DNA from: Beroe ovata
Taxonomy: Eukaryota; Ctenophora; Nuda; Beroida; Beroidae
Assembly (NCBI GenBank): GCA_946803715.1
Contig: CAMPET010000004.1
Location: 202,574 to 218,466 of the forward strand
DNA: 15,893 nt
Direction of reading: 5' to 3'
The notes below the pieces were generated by a model. That model worked only from the letters and a program-made list of their open reading frames with translations, did not search any database and was not told the DNA's origin. The translations under genes and the position numbers were made by a program. Position 1 is the first letter of the stretch. The number at the start of each line of letters is the position of its first letter. Below, in pieces: positions 6,797 through 15,893 of the stretch.

Positions 6797-9700
6797 TGTC
6801 CTAGTCATGGGAATGATAAGGGTTATCGAATAGCTTAACCGAATGTTAGGATATCTAATTGATTGCATGATCAATCTGACATTGATTGCTTGATATCCCT
6901 AACATACAGGCCAGCGTTCCGGGAAAGTATCGCCAAGGTCATAGAGCTGAAGAATGTCAGTTTGAGGTCGATGAGACTTTTCCTACAGCTCACATCAGGG
7001 GAAATGGATAACTTCACTGTGAGTATTTCACATCGTGCTATGTTTTGATAGTTCAGTAAGAGTTTTATGTAGTGATCCCGGAAAGGGTTTGTTTCGTAAT
7101 GCTCAATTTGTTCTAAGGCCCTGAGTGGTGACGTTGTAACGATACTGGAGCTATTCAGGCTGGTGGATATGTTCCAACACACGCCCCTCATTTGGGCAGT
7201 TGCCAGGATCTTACAGGTAAGCTGCTAGCTGACCATTGTTCTGTGCTCCTTTATAAACATCGCCCGTTAAACGTGAAACTCTATCCGCGTACATCATGAA
7301 CTAGTTTACTACAAAAACCCGTTAAACACGTTTCTATTCGTATGATATCACCATTATGTCCTTACAAACAAGCGTTATTATATTCTGTTGAGGGGGGTTA
7401 AGATGTGGGGTAAGACTTATGGAATGTGGCTCACAATATGAAACTGAAGAGTGAAGCTGTTCAAACTGCAGTTACTCCTTCATGATTTGTGCAAGACAAA
7501 GCGATGAAATAAAAGACAAATGAACGAAAGACGCTTGTCCCATATTTCCTTATCACTACTGCAATGGTGTTGTATTACAGGCATAAGATTTGCTGCTACT
7601 ATAACTCCAACTCCAAGTTATTTCTGATCCCATGATTTGAACCCGATAAATTAGAGTTATCGGCGATAACTCTAATTTCTCGATAACATGGTCACAGTGT
7701 AATGAATCATAGAGTCATGATAAAACTGGTTTGAAACTAGGAATCTATCTCGGTATTCACTCACACGTGTGCAGTTGTTTTGTTGTTCGACAACGTGTCA
7801 GTTTACATCGTGGTGAGTAGTCACATGCTGTAGATAAAATTGGAATGTTGCTTGGGAGAGAGTCTTATATTTCCCATTATTTGATATTTCCACAGACAGG
7901 CAGAGTAAGCTAAAACATCAATCCAAATAAAACCTACACTGATACGTACACTGATACGTACATAGACGACGGCTATATGATATTCTGAGGCACCTATTCT
8001 ACAAGAGTCTTGTTTCCAATGAAATACCTACACAGTGCACTGCGCACCCCTATCAGTTTCGATGACCAATATTCTCAAATGAACAGTTTTCTTCCTAATG
8101 ACTATTCCTAGGAAAGTCTTACATTGGAGATAATTCCCAAAAAGGTGTTCATTGCGATATCGAGATTAATCTCTCCCTCCCAGGAAAGTATCACGCCGAC
8201 CAACTGCTGTGATGTGTTACGATTTACTGAGCACTACACACAGACAGATGCGATGTATAACAGTATCGGATCATGTACAATGTACGATGGACCGTGTACA
8301 ATGTACACAGATGTATACACAGACCCGTGTATAGGCGGTGTACACGACTATACCATGTATAGCGCAGCAAGCCGGGCACTCAGTCTAGCAGCTGGGAATT
8401 TCTGTGAGATACGACAATCGAGTATGTTCATTTCTTGCACTTCTTGTGTGACGTTTTTCAATTTTTAGGTTGTCGATATCTTTCTTTTCAATATTTAGGT
8501 ATAATATCGAAATCGAATCAAGACTGAACCCAATGAGTAATACAGTCAAAACTAGTCTCGACCATGAGAAGCTTCGACAGCGCTCTGCTCAATGACATCT
8601 TATAAAACTTGAGCTTTTGCCGTACCAGACAGGCTAATTCTCAATCATGGCTCAGCAAATTTACCCATGGCAATTTGAGGTAGCTCTATAAGAGAAGCGA
8701 CCCAACTCTTTGTGGAGGTCCTGACATCATAGTACTTGATAAAGTGGAACAATGGAAAATAGGGTCGCACGTGACCCTTGAATATCCTTGCCAGAACAGC
8801 TACTCCTTCATAAATATGTCTTTCTTCTCGACTGTAAATCTGCATTTCAATGAGCTATCCAACTCGAGTTCAGAACAGCGTCCATGGCTTTTTCTTTTTA
8901 TAACATAGGATCTCATGCTGACTGGTTGAAGCGCACATATCCAACAACATGACCTAAACTTTTCCTAATTACCGCGACACAGTGAATAAGACTGGATAAA
9001 AAGCGAGATGATATATAAAATCCAAGTAGGAACCTACCTATATCCATCTTGCTACAGATAATATAATGACAACTTTTCTCTCTCTCTCAGTTTCTACACT
9101 CCCACTCTCCCTCGCTCATACGATACTGTCACGTGACGATGTCAACGTGAACTCCGAGTTAGAAGTACTGGATACGGCGATCACGTGGTATGAAGTACAC
9201 CATGACCCTCAGATATTCAGTGCGGTAAGGTTAGTGATACCTGTGACACCATGGTGTCAATGATATGTTGTGGTGTCTGATAGCAGTGGTGTCAGAAGCA
9301 GTGGTGTCTGTATACAAACAAGAAAGCAAACAGAGAAAAAAGCAAGAAAATAAACAAGAAAACAAACAATGAATTTATACGATCAGCGTTATTTATGTAC
9401 CCATATGATCAGAAACATCAGGTAGGTACCTATCTATACAGTAGGTAGGTATACACAATACAACGAAGTGACCGCAACGAAAGTGAGGCAATGTAGAGCA
9501 TAAACGCGAATGTTGTAATCAAATGCTGAGAGCATAGCGATAATTATACATGGCATAATACATTGCTGTACACTATTATACATGGCCATACACCTTACAT
9601 TATACAATTAGAGGAATGCTCCAATGGCAGTGAATAGTGATATCATTCGGTAGCCTCTGACCGTCCCTTGGCATAAGTCCAAGTCCAAGGTTGTAAACAT

Positions 9701-12124
9701 GGAACCTTAGATGCTGCGGACAAAAGCCAAACGCAAACAATGACACCACTATCTTGACACAACTGCCCATGAATGTCTCACCTTGACACCAATTTCCTTG
9801 AAGCAAATTGTCTCGTCACCACTTTCCTTCGATTTCTGCGTCAGTTCCTTTCACCCTCTTGTATTGACACCACTTTCTTGACACCACTTCAACTCTCTGT
9901 GCAGATTTGAAGTAATACCAGTCACCGATCTACTGAAATACAAGAGCAGATCTAAGGTTTGGGCTGCTATGCGAGACTATGTTACTCAGCAGTGTAGTCT
10001 GGGACAGAGGGATAACTTAAGAAAACTCTACGTCATTGGGGGCATAGGTGAGTCGGACTCTGGATAATTGCCCACTTTCTATTTAGCACTTTTCATTGTG
10101 CACTCTTCATGATGCTTGATTTTAAGTTAGATCATGTTTTATCACGATATGTGTTATGTAGGTTTCCAAGGCCAATCGCAATATTAGTAGAGACATGCAA
10201 CGTGTTTCTATGTTTATGAATTACGTTGGGACATAAACATCTGTTAAACTTACGATAATTTCTCGAACGGTGTTTTAGAAAAGAAGGTTTTAAATTGTGC
10301 TATATATTTACAAATTGTTGCTCACGGTAACCACATTGAGACATGTCTCACCTAAAAAACGGTGTGAGTTATTAAACCCCTTCTCTACGTTTTTAGACGA
10401 GGCAGGGGTAGACGTGTTTGATATCAGGAGGAAAGACTGGTCTCGGGGGGCAAAACTGCCTGAACCACGGCATGCAGCTTGTGTTGTCACATTCAAGTGT
10501 GCTATCTACATCATAGGTAGTGTACTGACTCCAATTCTTTGAATTGGATTCGATTAAACGCCATGTTGTTTACAATACCTGTCATCTGTATATCTCACTC
10601 ATGACATATGTGATTTCATATGTGTGATCATATCTATAACATGATATCATTTCTTTTTGTCCTAGGCGGATGTGTGAGAGGAAAGCATTCAAGTTCTGCT
10701 CTCAAATTCACCATCAAAGAAAACAAATGGATGAAAGTTAACTTCATGACGCAACCTCGATCTGGTACGTTGTTTTAGTGTCTGCATCCTGGGCGTGTAT
10801 CAGTACATATAGTATTTCCTCGGATCATATGACTTGGAACAAAGCCAACTATAGATATGTTATTTGTTGTTTCGTTATTGGGCTATAAAAATCGATATAG
10901 ATGAAGCGCGCGATAGATTGATTAGACACAAAGCGTGGAAACGATAGCGCTGTTAATGAGCCATGCGCGCGCGGGCGTGGGAAAATTATCTTAGTACGTT
11001 ACCTAATAACTTCTCCTATTTTGTAGGCGCTGGTGCTGATGTTCTGAATGGAAAAGTATTCGTTTGCGGTGGCAGGAATGAGACTAGGGTCTTTGACTCT
11101 TGCGAATACCTGGATGTGGAAACTTCAAAATGGCATGCAGCGTGAGTGATTTGATCGCTTGATCTATAATACTCCGATATTGGATGCGATGATGGATGAA
11201 TCTTGAGTTTTATCCGATTCATATTTCACGGAAAACATATTCAGAGCTCCTATGAACACGCCCAGAGCGTATCACGGAATTGCAGCGACATCAGATGCTT
11301 TGTATGTAGTTGGAGGTGAGCTCATCAACATTCCAATCCATCACTCAAATAGTAAATACTATGATAGTATTTTTGATCCCTCATCCCATGTATATACTCT
11401 TCTTGTCTAAGAATTCTGTGTAAATAATGATGTCCTATAATAGGTAGTTCAGCGCTGAACGACAGCTCTCAGTTAGCTACAGTAGAGCGGTACTGCGGAG
11501 TTAACGGGATTTGGTCTTACATTTCTCCAGTGGTCGGTAAAAACACTGCTTCCTGTTTTTCGCATAATAGCTTGCTGCGATACATGCTCTTTGTCGTATT
11601 CTGCGAAACTCAGACATTATATGTAGTATTCAATAACGAGCACATGGCATGATCTCCAATACAGGGCCTGCCCATGATGGCTCCAGGGTGCTGTGCGGTA
11701 GGGGACAGAATCTATCTGTTTGGTGGACGGAACTTGTCCCATTCAGTGATGTCCTACTCTTTCGATACTGACTCTTACAGCAGTAAGTATACCTAACTTC
11801 CTTACCCTGACACTTCAGCTTCTTTAAATCCCATCGAATCTTATCATTAGCCCATAATTTGTATTTGTTAGACGATCAGTTTTGACTCCGTGCGCACAAA
11901 ATGCAATAATCCCCTCTTCCCTTACAGTCGAAAGACCCATGGCCGTACCCAGAGGTCAGGGAGTTCAGACAGTCAGTGTAGGGCAGTACATCTACTGTAT
12001 GGGTGGTTGTCCGGGATTTGGAACTCTCAGAAGCATGGAGAGATACGACACAACCACAAAAACATGGTCTCCCCTTCCTTCCAAAGGATTCGCTCAGCGA
12101 TCAACATGCTTTGCCGTCCTCTGA
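6359..12124 (+). CDS. BTB-BACK-Kelch (KLHL-type) protein, 14 exons
   Basis: Exons: 6359-6546, 6910-7018, 7118-7216, 8184-8262, 8368-8421, 9091-9229, 9905-10047, 10397-10516, 10666-10764, 11027-11141, 11245-11315, 11444-11532, 11665-11782, 11928-12124. All phases agree, giving 539 residues. KLHL proteins usually act as substrate adaptors of Cullin-3 ubiquitin ligases (family knowledge). The BTB domain spans about 30-130 (EVEFIVEGERLLAHRGTLAK, FFSNMF, VIELKNVS). BACK spans about 133-240 (ITPTNCCDVLRFTEHY, then DDVNVNSELEVLDTAITWY). Kelch blades run from about 263 to 539, each with a Gly-Gly strand (YVIGG, IYIIGG, VFVCGG, LYVVGG, IYLFGG, IYCMGG), so six blades close the propeller. Blade 5 lacks the usual Trp (DSYS in its place). 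An in-frame TGA at 6353-6355 supports the start at 6359 (or the adjacent ATG at 6362). A 5' UTR intron is possible because a good acceptor lies at 6348-6349. I treated 8263-8367 as an intron; it could be coding. I cannot name the KLHL orthologue. Confidence 0.88.
7217..8183. other. Kelch intron 3 (967 bp) with a perfect palindrome
   Basis: This is the longest Kelch intron. It holds a perfect inverted repeat of 15-bp arms (AAATTAGAGTTATCG at 7648-7662 and its complement 7664-7678) around one base. It also holds a 12-bp tandem duplication (TACACTGATACG twice, 7936-7959). No exon, RNA gene or transposon protein was recognised. Confidence 0.6.
8263..8367 (+). other. 105-bp frame-neutral segment rich in TGTACA, probable intron in BACK domain
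   Basis: The segment begins GTATCG and ends GCGCAG, so it can be spliced as a GT..AG intron (AAC A|gt ... ag|CA AGC). Splicing restores a BACK helix of near-normal length (AMYNTSRALSLAAGNF). Its length is a multiple of three and it has no stop in the reading frame, so an unspliced message would gain 35 residues with repeated TMY and VYTD groups. It is full of overlapping palindromes: TGTACA, TGTATACA and GTGTACAC. Confidence 0.6.
8422..9090. other. Kelch intron 5 (669 bp)
   Basis: Donor GTATGT at 8422; the acceptor is a classic pyrimidine run ending CTCTCTCTCAG at 9090. Nothing else recognised. An open frame of 66 codons on the - strand (8645-8845) has no family resemblance that I can see. 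Confidence 0.6.
9230..9904. repeat. Kelch intron 6 (675 bp) bounded by inverted GTGGTGTC / GACACCAC arrays
   Basis: The 5' part has GGTGTC motifs near 9252, 9271, 9287 and 9303, including the perfect 16-bp palindrome TGACACCATGGTGTCA (9244-9259). The 3' part (about 9739-9893) has the complementary GACACCAC or close variants at least five times, ending with two copies just before the acceptor. The two arrays can pair and loop out most of the intron. Between them lies an A-rich CAAGAAA-type stretch (about 9318-9368). Confidence 0.7.
10048..10396. other. Kelch intron 7 (349 bp)
   Basis: Donor GTGAGT, acceptor GTTTTTAG. AT-rich; no repeat, RNA gene or alternative exon recognised. Confidence 0.6.
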
Positions 12125-13200
12125 GCAAGAGATGTATGTTCATGAGATCTATAGCGCTCAGCATGATCAGATTTATAATTATAGCGCTCTTCATAACGAA
12201 TATGGAATAATGAACATGTAATTGGAAAGTAAGCTGATAATGAGCTGAGAGTAAGCTGATAATAAGCTTTGTAAACTTGATAATTCTAATCTGGAGCCGG
12301 AGAAAATTGCTTTTGAATTGGAATTTCAACTTGGAATGATATTTGATTTTTTGAAATAGAACCATGCGGGCGGATTAACGTTGAGCAGATATTTGAACGC
12401 AAAGATAATGACATTATATGGAATATGGATTATTGTGATTGATTTTGTTTGATTCATCGGCAATCGAAGCCATGCATTGCAAGTTTTGTTGACCAGTTTA
12501 TTACCCATAGATTCAGAGAATGTTTAAATGATAATTGTACAGTTATAAGAAGTATTATTTTTATTCTCAGTTTCAATATCATTCGGTATCATAAACGCCG
12601 TTTCTATTTCGGTGTGATAAACACTTCGGCCCTGGGCAGAACGTAAAAAAACAAGAAGCTTTGTGAAATTCAACTAAAAATTCATTAACGATGATACAGG
12701 GTTAAAACATAACAGAATGAGTTTCAGTTCTATATCAGGGTTTCTATTCAGTGAGATTTCACTTTCCCAGTGAGCAATTTATTTGGAGATTGCTTTCATT
12801 ATCATCAGTAATCGAAGTGCCTTTAGATGAATTTGCATTCTGAAACCATCGAATTGAAAATTCTAGACTGTAGTAAGTAGTACTATAGTAAGTAGTGAAT
12901 TAAACTTATCAACACTACTAACTACAATCAAATTTGAGATTTAAGATTACGATTCAATTCTAGAGAACGTCTGCAATCATTGTATTGTTTTATAATACTA
13001 AAACGAGTAACTCCCCAAATGAATAAATAGGTTAACGGTACCATCTCAACGCACATGATCAGCTAAACTTTGATAATATAATTTATGTTACTTCAAAATC
13101 AAATTTTAAAACGATTCACTATTAATCACAGCGCTCAACAGAAATAAATACTTCAAATCAAATAAGACCGACTCGGAATTTTGCAATCATATTATCAGTG
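12125..13200. other. Convergent intergenic region between Kelch and ZIP9-like genes
   Basis: This AT-rich stretch contains the 3' flanks of both genes. Short direct repeats occur, such as AGTAAGCTGATAAT near 12229 and 12250 and ATAGCGCTC near 12151 and 12182. AATAAA occurs on the + strand at 13022-13027, far from the Kelch stop. No coding exon was recognised. Confidence 0.6.
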
Positions 13201-14490
13201 TTAGTGGTGATGGGATAGATTCAATAGGACAGGGAGAAAAGTTCCACAACACAGGGCTATTAGGTTTGCCCACTTGATTCGTGAGCCGTTCTTCTGTATA
13301 CTTATCTCTTGTTCAGTTAGAGCTATTACCCCTTCTGATGTTGAACCCTGGATAAGAATCGGTTGTTATAATAGAAACATGATAAGTTATCAATGATGTT
13401 AAGGATCAATGTTTCGACAGCAACATGGAGGGCAACGCGATTCAAGCAACCCCAGGATAGCACAAACCTCGTGACTTATTTCTGGCAAAACATGGACTGT
13501 ACTGACGTATAGGAATGTCCCTGCACTGAATAACATTACCCATCCTGTGCTGTATTCTGATAGACCTCCACTCATCTGATTTCGAGATTATTAACATATA
13601 GCTGATATTATAGCCATTAAATCCAAAATATTCGATTAAAGCCGGAATACCCACCGCCGATAAAGCGATGAAAGTGAAAAGTGCGGTGACAGGGGCAGCG
13701 AGTGAAAACACAACGAGGACTTTCCTCACACCAGTCCTGTCTGCACCCTGGGTTATAAGTGTGGTTGTAATACAAAATCCACCTGAATTCCGTACGTGCA
13801 GTGATAGGGAGTTCCGTGAAATTTTCGCGGAGATATGTCACAATGCAGCGCAAATACGTCCAATTTTGACGCGCGCGCGATAATTAGAAATTCGCGCGCG
13901 CGTCCAAGAGCTACGACAGGAATTTTAGCGTCGCGCGTTCCGAAAAAGACACTTTTCACGCAGTGACAAGTGCAGCAGCTGCTGTCACAGACAAGTTGGA
14001 CAAATCACAGATAGGAATGTATTGGATGTCAGGCTTCCAAACAATGCAAACCTCGTGTAGAAGAAATGAAGTTAGACCAAAAGCTGCTGGAGCTTTGTGT
14101 AGCATGATTGCGAGAAATATGATGAATTCCACCTCAGTTTTGTCAGTCAGAGACGCAGCTCCCATAGCGATACCATCGGCTGCTGCGTGGACAACCAAAC
14201 CTGGGGGAGAAATTTGTGTAAAATTAGCGATTTGATAGTTAGTGATTGGCATATCTTGGCACACGAATAGATAATAGATGCATAATCGATAACTACGCAT
14301 AATTGATGAAGCATACCAGTTACCGATAATGGTGGAAAGTGATTTCTTCCCGAATCCGCCCACTCCTGAAAACAATATGTCAAAGAGGGACAATCCACGG
14401 AGGTATTGGCACTCCACAATATAGAAAATAACCAAATACACACACACAAACACACACACACACACACGCGCATACACACTCACACACACT

Positions 14491-14522
<32 letters not shown>

Positions 14523-15576
14523 CACACACCCAACACCCCACACAAACCACCACCAAAAAACACAAAAACAAACAGCTACACACAAAACCACACACACCCA
14601 GACAGCGAAGNATGTCCACCATGGGCACCGCCTATCTGATCCACTAGTAACATGAATATGAACCCGCATGTGAGGGCTGTTCCAACTGGCGTACTGTACG
14701 ATGATGCCGCATCGTGGTCGTGTTCAGATTCTTCTGAACAGTGTAATTGGTTACATACGTTAATTGGTTACACAAGGTAATTAGTTACACAAGGTAATTG
14801 GTTACACAAGGTAATTGGTTACACACGGTGCCTATTCCTTCACCCACGGTAATTTCAATTGGCTGCAACACAAGTGTTTTCTTCCCGCCAAGATCTAGAA
14901 ATACATGGGATTCGCAGAATAGAGTTGGAGGGAAACAGTCATGTAAAGTATGCATCAAGAGAAAATGTTTTTGGCCGTCACTTGGCATTATTGAAACCCA
15001 TTGTTGTGAGTAGAGCGAGCTCGGTGCAAATTCCAGAAAACGGAGAGAAAGGGCCGTGGAGGAGTAAATCTTACATTTTTGGTCCTGGAATACCCAAATA
15101 TGGGAGGAAAGAAATGCAAACCTGTGGTTTTGGTGTGTAGTGACGTTGACACCAATATACTGACACCCTCCGGTATGATAACAGCCAGGGCCGTACCGAC
15201 CAGTAGACCAGCTCCTAACGACGATGTGAGCTGGAGATTACGCTGAAATGGATATAACTGTCACGATAGAGATGCTGTGTTAACCTATACACAATTACTG
15301 TTTGCTATTACATCGGTGCCCTGATTGGTTATCGATTTTCATTCACGGTTACCACCGATGCGGGGTGCCTACCTATCTGGTTACCTGGACAATGAACATC
15401 AACCATGCAAAACCTTCACAGTTCGTTAACTATCATCTTATAATCACATAATCAGGTACCATGATGATACTGACCTCATTAAGGTTGACACTGAGGGGAA
15501 CAAGACCAGCCAGGAAGCATCCAATTAGCATGGCGATACTAAATAGGAGAAGATAACCAAAGTCTGAGGATGCCAT
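13201..15576 (-). CDS. SLC39A9: ZIP9-type zinc transporter (SLC39A9)
   Basis: Eight exons (15576-15475, 15242-15161, 14733-14620, 14365-14324, 14200-14052, 13747-13655, 13575-13468, 13347-13201) give 278 residues; vertebrate ZIP9 is near 307. ZIP9 moves zinc into the cytosol from Golgi or plasma membrane (family knowledge). Visible parts: TM1 ([19 protein letters not shown]), TM2 ([19 protein letters not shown]), a short His/Asp loop (ESEHDHD, shorter than usual), TM3 ([11 protein letters not shown]), TM4 with the metal motif HAAAD (His118-Asp122), TM5 with HKAPAA (His148), TM6 ([19 protein letters not shown]), TM7 ([20 protein letters not shown]) and the last helix ending LNLSHHH. All junction phases agree. 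The 3' end of exon 3 is weakest: the chosen donor (CAT G|gtggac at 14620) keeps frame, but an ambiguous base at 14611 and a CA microsatellite adjoin it. The donor at 15474 (GAG|gtcagt) is also slightly unusual. Gene identity is strong. Confidence 0.9.
13868..13904. repeat. GC-rich hairpin in ZIP9-like intron 5
   Basis: GACGCGCGCGCGA (13868-13880) and TCGCGCGCGCGTC (13892-13904) are exact reverse complements around an 11-base AT-rich loop. The hairpin sits in intron 13748-14051, whose surroundings are enriched in CG-type words compared with the AT-rich flanks. Confidence 0.85.
14437..14600. repeat. CA-rich microsatellite in ZIP9-like intron 3
   Basis: Long interrupted (CA)n with ACAA, CACTCA and CACCAAAA variants. 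It occupies most of intron 14366-14619. It ends next to exon 3 and close to the ambiguous base 14611, as expected where sequencing or assembly struggled. Confidence 0.9.
14744..14828. repeat. 17-bp minisatellite, five units, in ZIP9-like intron 2
   Basis: Units of TAATTGGTTACACAAGG: 14744-14760, 14761-14777, 14778-14794, 14795-14811 and 14812-14828. The outer two units differ at their ends and the third has A for G. The array begins 11 bases from the exon 3 acceptor (14734-14735). The rest of intron 14734-15160 holds nothing recognised. Confidence 0.95.
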
Positions 15577-15796
15577 AATGCTAGATTTATAGAACGAGAA
15601 TGTTAGTGTGTGCTTATTCGAAGATTGAAGAGTGGGATGGAAGATGGCATTGAATGAAGATGGCATTGAATGGCGTGAAGCTTGTCATAAATATACACGA
15701 ATGAATAATAAAAAAACTTTGCATTTTTAACAAGTAGTACGCTTTAGCTAACCAACTTTTATTTACCAATATTGAATGTATTCAATACTCTACAGA
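15577..15796. other. 5' flank of the ZIP9-like gene with a 16-bp tandem duplication
   Basis: GAAGATGGCATTGAAT occurs twice head to tail (15640-15655 and 15656-15671), 64 bp upstream of the ZIP9-like ATG, so within the likely 5' UTR or promoter. TTTATT at about 15758 would read AATAAA on the - strand and could be the poly(A) signal of a further gene beyond the window. That is a guess. Confidence 0.5.
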
Positions 15797-15893
15797 CAAA
15801 CCCACAGATACACACACATACAGACACAGACACACTCAAAGAGTCACATACACACGTACACTAACAAACCCCCCCCCACACACACATACACAC
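15797..15893. repeat. CA-rich tract with a C9 run at the window end
   Basis: Degenerate CACA/ACAG/ATAC repeats with a run of nine C at about 15869-15877, continuing to the last base. No coding content. Confidence 0.85.

Noticed and set aside
7631-7645. B-box-like GGGTTCAAATC on the - strand
   Set aside because: There is no pairing T stem around it and no A box at tRNA or SINE spacing.
8112-8144. Possible extra Kelch exon reading ESLTLEIIPKK, similar in start to the true exon ESITPTN
   Set aside because: The following sequence does not continue the BACK domain, whereas the exon at 8184 joins in phase and matches the family. Probably chance.
8645-8845. 66-codon open frame on the - strand in Kelch intron 5
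   Set aside because: No recognisable domain, no neighbouring exon in phase, and ordinary length for chance.
9221-9226. GTAAGG at 9225 as the donor of the Kelch exon 9091-9229
   Set aside because: It leaves phase 0 and the next exon would start ATT TGA. The donor GTTAGT at 9230 restores VRFEVIP in frame.
14380-14639. Open frames of His-Thr or Cys-Val repeats in the CA tract
   Set aside because: Dinucleotide repeats lack stops in several frames, so these are not genes.
14859-15140. 93-codon open frame on the + strand in ZIP9-like intron 2
   Set aside because: No family resemblance, and it overlaps intron sequence of a well-supported gene. Likely chance.

Overview
This window is eukaryotic nuclear DNA from an animal. 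Every coding region is cut into exons with GT..AG junctions and conserved reading phase. There is a nuclear-type tRNA gene, there are CA microsatellites, and short foldback elements resemble DNA-transposon derivatives. The introns are short (57 to 967 bp, apart from one of 1,954 bp that contains another gene) and the genes are packed into, and threaded through, one another. This suits a compact invertebrate genome. A demosponge or another early-branching animal is my best guess, but nothing in the sequence proves the taxon. One N at 14611 points to a draft assembly.

Left part (1-2952): the last four exons of an aldo-keto reductase gene lie on the + strand. One of its introns holds an intact tRNA-Thr(UGU) gene on the same strand. 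Its next-to-last-to-last intron (841-2794) holds a complete two-exon arylsulfatase B-type gene on the - strand. The reductase is divergent at several normally conserved cofactor-contact positions.

Repeat island (3354-4193): this GC-rich stretch separates two convergent genes. It holds two long imperfect palindromes, two copies of a direct repeat, and a 163-bp element with 12-bp terminal inverted repeats and an exact 8-bp target-site duplication. That element sits inside one copy of the direct repeat, and the other copy preserves the empty site.

Centre (4489-12124): a five-exon MFSD11/UNC-93-type membrane protein gene (- strand) and a fourteen-exon BTB-BACK-Kelch gene (+ strand) lie head to head and interlock. 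The first coding exon of each is inside the first coding intron of the other. The Kelch model gives 539 residues with a BTB domain, a BACK domain and six kelch blades.

Right part (13201-15576): an eight-exon SLC39A9 (ZIP9)-type zinc transporter gene lies on the - strand, convergent with the Kelch gene. Its introns carry a CA microsatellite, a 17-bp minisatellite and a GC-rich hairpin. A further CA-rich tract ends the window.

The genes do not form a pathway; they are unrelated housekeeping or adaptor functions. The unusual content is architectural: nested, interleaved and repeat-punctured genes. I found no convincing new molecular system. All exon models come from reading splice phases and comparing with family knowledge, without alignments or transcripts.
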